Shown: positions 1-7,873, counted from the first letter of the stretch. The stretch is DNA of 45,574 nucleotides from JBDUDR01 sp040002845 (GCA_040002845.1 JBDUDR010000007.1:1-45574), one strand, 5' to 3'. Notes: generated by a model from the letters alone, not told the origin. A program made the numbers and translations.

Positions 1-2
1 AT

Positions 3-43
3 GGCGCCCTGTCATGCGACGCAGGCACTCGTCTCAGGGCGCC
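3..43. terminator. Inverted repeat, possible terminator of an off-window gene
   Basis: Perfect 9-bp arms GGCGCCCTG (3-11) and CAGGGCGCC (35-43) enclose a 23-nt loop. There is no U-tract, which is common for actinobacterial hairpins. It lies in gene-free DNA at the window edge, so the gene it would serve is not visible. Confidence 0.35.
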
Positions 44-62
44 GACCGGGTTTGCGGGGGCC

Positions 63-214
63 GGCTCTGCCACAAAGTGTGACGGTGATGCTGTTCGCTG
101 ACCCGGTCGACTACCGGAACGTCGCATTTTGCGATGCCCGACCGGGATCGGCGGTCTGGTAGCGCGCTCATCAGCTTGTGGTGCACCCGAACCAATGCCG
201 TTGCGGTTCCACGC
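63..214 (+). repeat. Dispersed palindromic repeat, copy A (152 bp)
   Basis: This 152-bp block recurs at 39314-39465 with about 16 mismatches and no gaps in a hand alignment. Its first ~92 bp also recur inverted at 17743-17834. The core holds a dyad: CCCGGTCG at 102-109 pairs with CGACCGGG at 139-146, and inside it TCGCA/TGCGA forms a tight hairpin around TTT. The copy is downstream of panC. Any translation across it (for example the minus-strand frame containing KCDVPVV) looks spurious, because the same peptide arises from every copy while the surrounding codons do not match a gene. Confidence 0.8.
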
Positions 215-249
215 GTCGGCGATGGCGCCCACTTGCGATCTACCGCCTG

Positions 250-299
250 TTGCGTCCGCAACCCCGTGCGCGATATAGCGCACACCTCGGCGGACGCAA
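250..299 (-). terminator. Two-storey hairpin, probable panC terminator
   Basis: The outer arms are TTGCGTCCGC (250-259) and GCGGACGCAA (290-299), 10 bp and perfect. The inner arms are GTGCGC (266-271) and GCGCAC (278-283) with a GATATA loop. Two symmetric 6-nt internal-loop strands separate them. It begins 18 nt past the panC stop in the direction of panC transcription. The position and strength suggest termination of the DUF2520-panC unit. Confidence 0.6.
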
Positions 300-316
300 G
301 CACGCAGCGACAACGA

Positions 317-1177
317 TCATTCCTCCCCGTTGTGCATACCGAGTTGAACCGCCATGTTGTCGATGAGTCTGGTGGCGCCCACCTGGGCCGCGGTGAGCAT
401 CCGACCGATGCCTGACTCGGGGGCCGGACCGAGGTCGGTGGCACGTACCTCGAAGTAGTCGAGGTCGACGCCGACGGCCGCTTCGAGCACTGCGCGCCCT
501 ACCCGCCGAACAGCATCCGGACCGGCCGAGCCCACCTCGGCGCCCGCGCGGAGCGCGGCCACCAAGGCGAGCGCCTGCTCGCGCTCGTGAGCAGCGAGAT
601 AGGTGTTGCGCGAGGAGAGGGCGAGCCCGTCCGGCTCACGTACGTGGGGGATACCGACAATCTCGATCGCCATGCTCAGGTCGCGCGTCATTGCTTCGAT
701 CAGGGCGAGTTGCTGATAGTCCTTCTGACCGAATACCGCCAGGTCAGGGCGTACCAAACCGAACAGCTTGGCCACCACGGTGAGCACGCCGCGAAAGTGG
801 CCGGGGCGGCTGACGCCTTCGAGGTCGTCTGCCGACGGCCCGGGGTCGACGGTCACAGCGGGGTCGCCGGTGGGGTAGACCACGTCGTACGGAGGGGCGA
901 AGACGACGTCGACTCCCTCGGCCGAACAGAGCTCCAGATCAGTCTCGAACGGCCGCGGGTATCTCGAGAAGTCCTCGTCCGGCCCGAACTGCAACGGGTT
1001 GACGAAGATGGAGGCGACCAGCGCGGATGCAGGCTCGCGGGCCGCGCGCATCAGTGCGGCGTGGCCGGCGTGCAGCGCGCCCATCGTGGGGACGAACCCG
1101 ATCCCCGCCTGGTCCGTGCGGAACGGCTTGAGCGCCGTGTCGAGTTCGTCGCGAGTACGGGCGACGAGCATCGTCAT
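317..1177 (-). CDS. panC: Pantothenate synthetase (pantoate--beta-alanine ligase)
   Basis: Cytosolic 286-aa enzyme that joins pantoate and beta-alanine with ATP hydrolysis to AMP, the last step of pantothenate (vitamin B5, CoA precursor) synthesis. Signature motifs are in place: PTMGALHAGH at 30-39 (nucleotide-binding HIGH-type motif), GQKDYQQ at 150-156 and REPDGLALSSRN at 180-191. The length is normal for the family. The chosen ATG (1177) overlaps the stop of the upstream DUF2520 gene in an ATGA, so translation is probably coupled. A second in-frame ATG lies two codons later. No panD follows before the window edge; a strong hairpin ends the unit instead. Identity is secure from motifs and length. 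Confidence 0.97.
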   Translation of the reverse strand: MTMLVARTRDELDTALKPFRTDQAGIGFVPTMGALHAGHAALMRAAREPASALVASIFVNPLQFGPDEDFSRYPRPFETDLELCSAEGVDVVFAPPYDVVYPTGDPAVTVDPGPSADDLEGVSRPGHFRGVLTVVAKLFGLVRPDLAVFGQKDYQQLALIEAMTRDLSMAIEIVGIPHVREPDGLALSSRNTYLAAHEREQALALVAALRAGAEVGSAGPDAVRRVGRAVLEAAVGVDLDYFEVRATDLGPAPESGIGRMLTAAQVGATRLIDNMAVQLGMHNGEE

Positions 1178-2052
1178 GTGTGGGTGACGACCAGGGCGTC
1201 GTCGAGCAAAGTGATCATCGCGGCCGCCCGGGACGGGTCGAGCCGTCCGTCCGCGACGGCGTGGTTGGCGGTCGCCCGACCCATCGCGACGTAGCTCTCC
1301 AGCGTCTCCGGAGAGATCCGGCGCAGCTGGACGAGGTGAGCGCGAACCGTGCGGATGTCGCCGCGGACGATGGGGCCCGTCAACGCGGCGTCGCCATAGG
1401 TGAGCGCGTTGTCGAGCGCCGCCGTCAGCAACGGCCGCAGGGTGGCTGCGGGATCCTCTGCACCGGTCGCGCGCAGGAGATCCATGGCCTGCGTTACCAG
1501 GGTGACCAGGTGGTTGGCGCCGTGCGCGAGGGCCGCGTGATAGAGCGCCCGGTCGCTCTCTTCGATCCAGACGACGCGTCCCTTCAGGTCGGCGACCAAG
1601 CTCTCGGCGAACAGCCGGAGACCTCGATCGCCGGTGACCCCGAACACGCACCCGGCCAGCCTGTCGAGATCCAGGTCGGTGCCGGTGAAGGTCATCGCGG
1701 GATGCATGGCGAGCACCAGCGCCCCCCGATCAGCAGCCGGCTGCAGGATGTTCGTGCCATGACGCCCGGAGGTGTGAACGACGTACTGCCCCGCCCGGAT
1801 CGCGCCGGATGCCGACAACATGCGCACAACGTTGCCGAGTGAGTCGTCCGGGACGGTCAGCAACAACACGTCGGATGCCTTGGCCACCGCCGACGGTTTG
1901 AGCACAGGAATGCCGGGGAGCAGGGTCTCGACCCTGGTGAGGGACGCGGCGGACTCCCCGCCGACTGCGGCAATTTCATGACCGGCCGCTCGCAACGCGG
2001 CCGCTAGAACGGCGCCGACACGGCCGGCGCCCACAACCCCGATGCGGGTCAT
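1174..2052 (-). CDS. Rossmann-fold and DUF2520 domain protein
   Basis: 292-aa protein beginning with a classic NAD(P)-binding turn, VGAGRVG at residues 7-13. It is followed by an all-helical C-terminal half of the DUF2520 type, an arrangement that resembles 6-phosphogluconate or ketopantoate reductase-like dehydrogenases. The family is uncharacterised but is commonly found directly upstream of panC. Here the two genes overlap by 4 bp. A role in supplying or reducing pantoate is an inference from that linkage, not shown by sequence. It diverges from the MidA-like methyltransferase gene across about 150 bp that must hold both promoters. Confidence 0.9.
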   Translation of the reverse strand: MTRIGVVGAGRVGAVLAAALRAAGHEIAAVGGESAASLTRVETLLPGIPVLKPSAVAKASDVLLLTVPDDSLGNVVRMLSASGAIRAGQYVVHTSGRHGTNILQPAADRGALVLAMHPAMTFTGTDLDLDRLAGCVFGVTGDRGLRLFAESLVADLKGRVVWIEESDRALYHAALAHGANHLVTLVTQAMDLLRATGAEDPAATLRPLLTAALDNALTYGDAALTGPIVRGDIRTVRAHLVQLRRISPETLESYVAMGRATANHAVADGRLDPSRAAAMITLLDDALVVTHT

Positions 2053-2199
2053 CTGCTTCGCCTTTCGTTCCAGTCCCGGGTGGGGTACCAGACGGTTACA
2101 CGGCTACAGAGAATCTGTTGTGAGGACAGCCTATTTCGTCGAACAGTGTTGGGGGTATGTCTGTTCCCGTGGGCTCCGTCACAACCCTGGCGTGGGTCG

Positions 2200-3195
2200 A
2201 TGCACACCGCCACCACCGGTAGCGTGCGTTGCGTGACGCACCCTTGGCCGACGTGGCACGAGGCGTGGCAGGACGCGCTGTATGGACCGGCGAAGTTCTA
2301 CCGGCGGGAGAGTCCGGCGGCACATTTCCGTACCTCCGTGCACACCTCCCCTTTGTTCGCCGACGCGATTCTGCGACTGGCCGGTCAGGTCCGGGCGGAG
2401 ACCGTGGTCGATGTGGGTGCCGGCCGCGGCGAGCTGCTGCGCCGCCTGGGCGAAACCGCGCCGGAGCTCAAGCTCATCGGAGTCGAGATCGCCGGGCGGC
2501 CCCGCAGCCTCCCAGACCAGATCGGCTGGCGGACAGAGCTTCCGGAGCACGTCGACGGCCTGGTCATCGCAAACGAGTGGCTGGACAACGTGCCGTGTGA
2601 GGTCGTCGAGTACGCGGAGGACGGCGAGATCCGGGTCGTACACGTCGACCCCGTGACCGGTGCCGAGGCCCTGGGCGATCCGCCATCGGAGGAGGATCAG
2701 CGCTGGCTCGATCGGTGGTGGCCGTTGACCGAGCCCGGCTGGCGCGCCGAGGTCGGGCTGAGCCGAGACCAAGCCTGGGCCCATCTCGCGACTCGCGTCG
2801 GCCGCGGGCTGGCGGTCGCCATCGACTACGGCCACACGCGGGACACCCGACCGACGTTCGGCTCGCTGCGCTCCTACCAGGTCGGGCGCGAGGTCGAGCC
2901 GCGACCGGACGGCACCCGCGACGTGACCGCGCATGTCTCTTTCGACTCGCTGATCCATGCGGGCGGTGGCGTGCTGACCAGCCAGAGGTCGGCCCTGCGC
3001 AGTCTGGGAGTACGCGGCGACCGTCCGCCACTCGACCAGGCGTCGACCGACCCGGTTGGATACGTACGGGCTCTGTCAGCGGCGACGCAAGCCGCCGAGC
3101 TGACTGCCGAGCACGGGCTTGGCGCCTTCGGCTGGGTGCTGCACGCCAAGGGCGTGGAACTACCGATGCTCGCGAGGCGTGGTCGCCCGAGCTGA
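2200..3195 (+). CDS. MidA/NDUFAF7-family SAM-dependent methyltransferase
   Basis: 331-aa class I methyltransferase. It carries the SAM-binding motif VVDVGAGRGELL at 69-80, the family motif ANEWLDNVP at 124-132, and a later IDYGH strand. The order (RTSVHTSPLF, then motif I, then ANEWLD) matches the MidA (PF02636) family. Its human member NDUFAF7 dimethylates an arginine of complex I subunit NDUFS2. A NuoD/NDUFS2-like gene lies only two genes away (5010-6236) and keeps the matching arginine, which suggests an enzyme-substrate pair (inference). The start is uncertain: ATG 2200 and GTG 2233 are both possible and neither has a strong Shine-Dalgarno. The 3' end overlaps the convergent PH-domain gene by 36 bp. 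Confidence 0.87.
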   Translation: MHTATTGSVRCVTHPWPTWHEAWQDALYGPAKFYRRESPAAHFRTSVHTSPLFADAILRLAGQVRAETVVDVGAGRGELLRRLGETAPELKLIGVEIAGRPRSLPDQIGWRTELPEHVDGLVIANEWLDNVPCEVVEYAEDGEIRVVHVDPVTGAEALGDPPSEEDQRWLDRWWPLTEPGWRAEVGLSRDQAWAHLATRVGRGLAVAIDYGHTRDTRPTFGSLRSYQVGREVEPRPDGTRDVTAHVSFDSLIHAGGGVLTSQRSALRSLGVRGDRPPLDQASTDPVGYVRALSAATQAAELTAEHGLGAFGWVLHAKGVELPMLARRGRPS

Positions 3196-4488
3196 GCGAG
3201 CCAGCTCGAGTTGCCGCTCGAGCATCGAACGAGCCTCGGTGACCGGCCTGTGCAGCGCAACGGCGTGCACGGGACCGGGTGGGCTGTCGATGCTCACCGT
3301 CGCCAACCCGAGGGCCCGCTGCCACGGTCCCTGGTGCAGACGTACCGACTGCATCTTCGCGTGCGGTACGACAGACCACACGTGGGTCAACCACCCCTGG
3401 GAAGTCACCACGGCTCGATCGTCGACGCCGACTCCAAGGGTCCACCACCCGATGACCCGCACCCACCGAGCCCGTCGTGGCGCCGGCGATAGGGGGATCG
3501 CTCGTACGTTCACGCCTGGCAGGACTCTGGCCACAACCACCTCTGCGACCGGACGCCGCCCGACGGGGAGCAGCGTCGTCGTCAGGACGGCCTTTGCGCT
3601 GTCGCCGGCGCCGTACCCCGCGATGTCGACCTGGACGCGGACCCAACCCATCGGACGCCAGAGCACCGGCTGAACGATCGACACTGCCTGGATGCGCTGG
3701 ATCGGCACCGTCTGCGAGGTCAGGTCGAACAATCCGCGGGTGATGCGCAGCCCTTGCCCGGTGGACTTGATGGTGAACGCGAACTCGTTGGCGAACTGCT
3801 GCAGGATCCCCGTTCCGACCCCGAGGAGGCTCGGCACCGCGGCAGCCAAGGCCACCCAGGTCCCTGTCACGGCGATGACCACGAGGCCGACCAGGACCGA
3901 GACCAAGGCGATGACCCACCTGGTGGTCGACAGGACCGCTGCCAGCAGCATCGCAGGGCCGACAGCGGCGATCGACGTCTCCTCCGGCCGCACCGGCTGC
4001 TCCGTCGTCGCGTCTTGTCCCCCGGTTTCGGCCCGCTGCTGCGACCTGGCCAGCAGGAAGCCTCGCAAGCGGCGGGCCTCGTCGAGCGGGAGGAACGCCA
4101 ACCGGGCCTCTGTCTTGGCGCCGCCGGCCACCTCGAGCCTCAGCTCGGCGAGGGAGAAGATTCTGGCTAGTAGCGGCTGTACGACATCGATGGCCTGCAG
4201 TCGCTCGATGCGGATCCGCCGCGAGCGGCGTACCAGCACCCCCGAGTCGATCCGCAGCTCCTCCTGGTCGATGTAGAACCGGGTGAACCACCACGAGAAG
4301 CCGCCGTAGACGAGCCCGAGCAGGAGGGCACCCCCGAGAGTCAGAGCGGGCCAGGTGAACTGGTGATCGACGACGATCTGCTGCGTCACCCCAAAGGCGA
4401 CCGCCGCCACGAAGATGCCCCCTCGGAGCAGCGGGGTCAGCGGATGCAGCCTCTTGCCCTGGCGAGGAACGGGGCCGGCCTCGGTCAC
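3160..4488 (-). CDS. Membrane-anchored PH domain protein, YdbT-like
   Basis: 442-aa membrane protein. An N-terminal pair of hydrophobic helices (about 22-65) leads into a first bacterial PH (bPH2, YdbT) domain. A second hydrophobic pair (about 180-225) precedes a second bPH2 domain (FAFTIKSTGQGL onward). A third PH-like segment lies near the C-terminus (VDDRAVVTSQGWL). This multi-PH layout is typical of YdbT proteins, whose biochemical role is not settled; in Bacillus YdbST has been linked to envelope stress and antimicrobial tolerance. The GTG start sits in a GTGA overlap with the stop of the upstream single-PH gene, the usual ydbS-ydbT pairing. The last 36 bp overlap the convergent methyltransferase gene. 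Confidence 0.87.
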   Translation of the reverse strand: MTEAGPVPRQGKRLHPLTPLLRGGIFVAAVAFGVTQQIVVDHQFTWPALTLGGALLLGLVYGGFSWWFTRFYIDQEELRIDSGVLVRRSRRIRIERLQAIDVVQPLLARIFSLAELRLEVAGGAKTEARLAFLPLDEARRLRGFLLARSQQRAETGGQDATTEQPVRPEETSIAAVGPAMLLAAVLSTTRWVIALVSVLVGLVVIAVTGTWVALAAAVPSLLGVGTGILQQFANEFAFTIKSTGQGLRITRGLFDLTSQTVPIQRIQAVSIVQPVLWRPMGWVRVQVDIAGYGAGDSAKAVLTTTLLPVGRRPVAEVVVARVLPGVNVRAIPLSPAPRRARWVRVIGWWTLGVGVDDRAVVTSQGWLTHVWSVVPHAKMQSVRLHQGPWQRALGLATVSIDSPPGPVHAVALHRPVTEARSMLERQLELARSARATTPREHR

Positions 4489-4976
4489 AGGCCGGCCGCC
4501 GAGCTCTCGCCCAACGCGGTCAGGCGGTCCCGCAGTCTGATCGCCTCATCGTGAACCAGTCCGGGGATCCGCAGATTCGTGTCCGGGTTGGCGGTGTGCA
4601 GATGGACTTCGGCAACTCCGAACAGTCGGGCGACCGGACCGGCCGTGACATCGACGAACTGCATCCGGCCGTACGGCACGACGGCCAGCCGCCGGAACAT
4701 GACACCTTGCGTCACGTAGATGTCCTCTGCCCGCTCGGCGTACCCCCATGAACGTGCGTTCCGCACCAGCAGCACACTCCCGAGCGCCCCACCGAGGACG
4801 GCAGTAACCAAGCCCACGGATCCCAGCCATCCCGGCAAAGGGCTGAGCCAGGCCAGCACGATGGCCGCTGTCGCCGCCAGCACCGCCAGTGCTGCCGCCT
4901 CCAGGATGCGCATCGTCGCGAGTTTTGGCGAGACCCGCTGCCACGGCTCCGTCGGCGGGGCGAACAGCGGATCCAT
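4485..4976 (-). CDS. Membrane PH domain protein, YdbS-like
   Basis: 163-aa protein with two adjacent transmembrane helices (about 25-70) followed by one bPH2 domain containing the conserved VTQGVMFRRLAVVPYGRMQF segment. It is the smaller partner of the ydbST-type pair and precedes its partner with a 4-bp overlap. The start at 4976 (MDPLF) fits the usual distance to the first helix; longer upstream frames are unlikely because they would run into the divergent NuoD-like gene. Function is unknown beyond membrane association. Confidence 0.87.
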   Translation of the reverse strand: MDPLFAPPTEPWQRVSPKLATMRILEAAALAVLAATAAIVLAWLSPLPGWLGSVGLVTAVLGGALGSVLLVRNARSWGYAERAEDIYVTQGVMFRRLAVVPYGRMQFVDVTAGPVARLFGVAEVHLHTANPDTNLRIPGLVHDEAIRLRDRLTALGESSAAGL

Positions 4977-5009
4977 GCCCGTGAGAGTACCTGCGCCCCG
5001 CGTGCCACG

Positions 5010-6236
5010 ATGTACCCCGTGACCCAGTCGCGGGAGCAGCTCCAACATGAGCAGCGCATCGTCGGTGTGGGCGCTGGTGCTGCCGGCTTCGGGTCGTACG
5101 AACGGGGTGGCGGAGCAGATCTCGCGACCACCGACATGGTGCTCAACATCGGACCACAACATCCGGCCACTCATGGTGTGCTGCGCCTCAAGCTCACGCT
5201 GGACGGCGAGCGCATCGTCGACTGCGAGCCGATCATCGGCTACATGCATCGCGGTGTGGAGAAGCTGTTCGAGGTACGGGACTACCGCCAGATCATCGTG
5301 CTCGCCAACCGCCACGACTGGCTGTCCGCATTCTCTTCCGAGCTCGGAGTCGTGTTGGCCGTTGAGCGGATGCTCGGCATGGAGGTCCCGGTCCGGGCCG
5401 TCTGGACCCGAACGCTGCTTGCCGAGCTCAACCGGGTACTCAACCACTTGATGTTCCTGGGGTCGTACCCCTTGGAAGTGGGTGCGATCACGCCGATCTT
5501 CTACGCATTCCGCGAGCGGGAGACCATCCAACAGGTCATGGAGGAGATCTCGGGTGGGCGCATGCACTACATGTTCAACCGGGTCGGCGGCCTGAAGGAG
5601 GATCTGCCCGCAGGTTGGCTCGACCGGACGGTTGCGGCCGTTGCAGCCGTCAGATCCCGGCTGCCGCAGATCGAGGAGCTCATCTTCGGCAACGAGATCT
5701 TTCTGGCGCGCACCCGCGGCGTCGGGTTGCTGTCCCCCGAGCTGATCGAGGCGTACGGCGTCTCCGGACCGATCGCTCGGGGGTCCGGTGTGGACTTCGA
5801 CCTGCGGCGCGACGAGCCGTACCTTGCGTACGACGAACTTGCCGCTGATGGCGCGCTTCGCGTCGTGACTGGGGAGGCGGGCGACTGTTACGCCCGGTTC
5901 CGGGTGCTGCTCGACCAGGCCAGGGTGTCGCTCGACCTCGCGGACGCGTGCATCGAGCGACTGCGGTCGCTGCCGCGGGGGCCGATCAATGTCCGGCTCC
6001 CCAAGATCCTCAAGGCGCCGGAGGGTGCGACGTACTGCTGGACCGAGAACCCCTTGGGCATCAACGGGTACTACCTGGTGTCGCGTGGGGAGAAGACGCC
6101 ATGGCGGATGAAGCTGCGGTCGGCGTCGTTCAACAACATCGCGGTGCTGCCCGAGGTGCTCGCGGGGTGTGTGGTGGCCGACATGGTTGCGATCTTGGGA
6201 TCGATGTTCTTCGTCGTCGGTGACATCGACAAATAA
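5010..6236 (+). CDS. nuoD: Orphan NuoD-like protein (NADH-quinone oxidoreductase subunit D paralogue)
   Basis: 408-aa homologue of the 49-kDa subunit (NuoD/NDUFS2) that helps form the quinone site of complex I. It aligns from NIGPQHPATHGVLRL (about 46-60) to the C-terminal VGDIDK. The quinone-site histidine of the HPATHG loop is present. The family segment usually reading (R)xDYLSP instead reads RHDWLSA, so the quinone-contacting Tyr is Trp here. The arginine equivalent to the NDUFAF7 methylation site is kept (YMHRGVEKL, R81). No other nuo gene lies in the window, so this is a solitary paralogue, not part of a nuo operon. A MidA-type methyltransferase is nearby. ATG 5010 was chosen; GTG 5019 is an in-frame alternative. 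It diverges from the PH-domain pair across 33 bp. Confidence 0.9.
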   Translation: MYPVTQSREQLQHEQRIVGVGAGAAGFGSYERGGGADLATTDMVLNIGPQHPATHGVLRLKLTLDGERIVDCEPIIGYMHRGVEKLFEVRDYRQIIVLANRHDWLSAFSSELGVVLAVERMLGMEVPVRAVWTRTLLAELNRVLNHLMFLGSYPLEVGAITPIFYAFRERETIQQVMEEISGGRMHYMFNRVGGLKEDLPAGWLDRTVAAVAAVRSRLPQIEELIFGNEIFLARTRGVGLLSPELIEAYGVSGPIARGSGVDFDLRRDEPYLAYDELAADGALRVVTGEAGDCYARFRVLLDQARVSLDLADACIERLRSLPRGPINVRLPKILKAPEGATYCWTENPLGINGYYLVSRGEKTPWRMKLRSASFNNIAVLPEVLAGCVVADMVAILGSMFFVVGDIDK

Positions 6237-6248
6237 CCCCCTTTTGCT

Positions 6249-6305
6249 GATCCGACACTTATTCCGCGCGATCCGACACTTATTCCGCGCGATCCGACAC
6301 TTATC
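6249..6305 (+). repeat. Tandem copies of a 21-bp motif, left cluster
   Basis: Two full units of GATCCGACACTTATTCCGCGC (6249-6269, 6270-6290), with an A+T-rich centre, and a third 15-nt partial unit (6291-6305) begin 12 nt after the NuoD-like stop. The same core returns inverted at 6614-6650. Confidence 0.9.
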
Positions 6306-6613
6306 TGAGCAACCCGCGGGGTTGATTCACGAGGCTGGCCGGGAGGCACCCACTTCTCAGGTGGACTTCGTCAGCACCGGGGTCATGACTACTACGGCGA
6401 CGAGCCGAATGTCGGTGAAGGACGGGTCTGGATCTGCGAACTCGATGATATCGACGTGGCCGTCGATATGGGTGGCTGCGTTTCGAGGGAGTGGGCCTGC
6501 TGAGGTACCAGCATGTTCACGATCATGTTGCCACCCTCTACGGCGACAATGGCCAGCCTTTTCAGGCTTGACCTCGATCCCCTGGTCTCAGACGAGATCG
6601 ATGTCTGGGGTGG

Positions 6614-6650
6614 GGAATAAGTGTCGGATCGCGGGGAATAAGTGTCGGAT
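6614..6650 (-). repeat. Inverted copies of the 21-bp motif, right cluster
   Basis: Two units of GGAATAAGTGTCGGAT (starting at 6614 and about 6635), separated by CGCG, are reverse complements of the left-hand units at 6249-6305. They end 10 nt before the stop of the minus-strand coiled-coil gene. Confidence 0.9.
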
Positions 6651-6660
6651 GGGCGATGGG

Positions 6661-7335
6661 TCAGGCGTCGGAGGCGGCGGAAGGCGTGGCGGCTTCGGTG
6701 CCGCGGGCGGTGGCACCAGCGGTGGCCCCGGCGGTGGCCCCGGCGTTGGCTGCGGCGGCATTGGGGTTGGCGGCGGCTGCAACCCTCGATTCCCACGCCA
6801 TCAGATTGACGATCGCGGGCATCTCGGCGGCGTCCTCGATGATGCCACTCGCCACCATCAGAGCCGCTGCCTCGGCCTCGAGATCGTGCCGTTCCGACAG
6901 GACCTCGGCGAGTTGTTCCTGGGCCTCGTTGGCTCGCTTGGACTCGCGCTTGACGCGATGCTCAGCCTGCTGGATCCGGCTCTCACAGAGCCGGACCGTG
7001 CCCTTGAGGTGAGAGATCGTACGGTTGCGATCGGTGAGTCGTTTGCTCATCGATGACACGAACGACTTGTGCTCGGTTGCCCGCTCCTCTGCGATCTGGG
7101 CGTACGCGTCGGCCTGGCGGACCCGATCACGTGCGTGCTCCCGCCGGACATCCGCCAGCTCGTTGGAGAAGGTTCTGGTGGCCACCACTCCGCAAGACAG
7201 CCCAAACACGGCAGCGCCCGACAGCCACGTGGCGTCCTTGTAGGCCACGGCGACGAACACGACCAGGCCCGCAAGAGCGAGCAGGCCGACGGCGAACGTG
7301 AGGCGAAAACTGCGCTGACGACGTCGGACAGACAT
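6661..7335 (-). CDS. Membrane-anchored coiled-coil protein of unknown function
   Basis: 224-aa protein not recognised as a named family. It has two short transmembrane helices (about 13-32 and 37-53), then a charged Arg/Glu-rich coiled coil (about 57-155) with heptad-like spacing, then a low-complexity tail rich in Ala, Thr and Gly (about 175-224). This predicts a membrane anchor holding a cytoplasmic rod, perhaps a scaffold. It is the last gene of the minus-strand folate array, 58 bp after the DUF3180 gene. The gap contains a small GGGCC-TCA-GGCCC hairpin (7349-7361). The GC-rich alanine repeats near the C-terminus may vary in number between strains. Confidence 0.72.
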   Translation of the reverse strand: MSVRRRQRSFRLTFAVGLLALAGLVVFVAVAYKDATWLSGAAVFGLSCGVVATRTFSNELADVRREHARDRVRQADAYAQIAEERATEHKSFVSSMSKRLTDRNRTISHLKGTVRLCESRIQQAEHRVKRESKRANEAQEQLAEVLSERHDLEAEAAALMVASGIIEDAAEMPAIVNLMAWESRVAAAANPNAAAANAGATAGATAGATARGTEAATPSAASDA

Positions 7336-7393
7336 GCGGGCATCGTAAGGGCCTCAGGCCCGGCTGCCACTGAACCACGCCGCCAAGAGAGCG

Positions 7394-7873
7394 CTAAACG
7401 CCTGAATCCTCTTCCGGCTCGCCCGGCACCTTCAAGGCGCGCTCCAGCAACAGCCCGCCGACCATCATCGCCAGGGAGGCGAGGACGGCCAGCCCGGACC
7501 GGATCACCCGCTGCCGGGGCAGCATGATGTCGAGCGAGTCGAGGAACTGGGCGCCGAACCCGAGATACCCGCCGGCGACCAGGGCGCCCACCAGCGCGCT
7601 CGCCTTGGCGATGACCAGCAGGTTGACAGCCCGGTGCGGCTCGATGTAGCGCTGGAGCCGATGCAGCGCCCGCCAGGTCGACCAGGCGGTGCCCAACAGA
7701 ACGGCGGCCAGGAACGCCAAGGCCAGCACGGACTGCCAGCCCACCGTCGGGGCAGAGGTCTGGATCGTCTCGAAGACCGGCACGGAGAACCATCCGATGA
7801 CGACCCCACAACCGCCCAGCAGGAGCAGGGTTCTGGCTCGAGTGGGCTGGATCCGGCCGGTGCGCTCACTCAC
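7394..7873 (-). CDS. DUF3180 membrane protein
   Basis: 159-aa integral membrane protein with four predicted helices (about 17-35, 46-64, 85-105, 122-142). The length, helix pattern and position right after folK match DUF3180, an actinobacterial family of unknown function that regularly follows the folate genes. The GTG start lies in a GTGA overlap with the folK stop, so it is translationally coupled. Whether it acts in folate metabolism (for example transport) or is only co-transcribed is unknown. Confidence 0.85.
   Translation of the reverse strand: MSERTGRIQPTRARTLLLLGGCGVVIGWFSVPVFETIQTSAPTVGWQSVLALAFLAAVLLGTAWSTWRALHRLQRYIEPHRAVNLLVIAKASALVGALVAGGYLGFGAQFLDSLDIMLPRQRVIRSGLAVLASLAMMVGGLLLERALKVPGEPEEDSGV

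Larger units (their letters stand above)
6249..6650. mobile_element. Gene-free interval with terminal inverted repeats, possible MITE or element remnant
   Basis: About 400 bp between the NuoD-like gene and the minus-strand coiled-coil gene are bracketed by repeated ATCCGACACTTATTCC units facing inward from both ends: three on the left, two on the right. The 300-bp interior has no convincing coding frame on either strand and no transposase motif that I recognise. Inverted termini without a transposase fit a miniature inverted-repeat element or a decayed insertion sequence. An alternative is a cluster of binding sites. No target-site duplication is obvious. Confidence 0.4.

Noticed and set aside
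34..444. Minus-strand frame of 136 codons at the left edge
   Set aside because: It runs through repeat copy A and into the end of panC in another frame; the same short peptide appears at every repeat copy, so it is not a gene.
6312..6611. Transposase remnant inside the inverted-repeat interval
   Set aside because: All six frames were read; none gives a recognisable DDE or serine recombinase motif. The short open stretch (DIIEFADPDPSFTDIRLV) is too short to assign.
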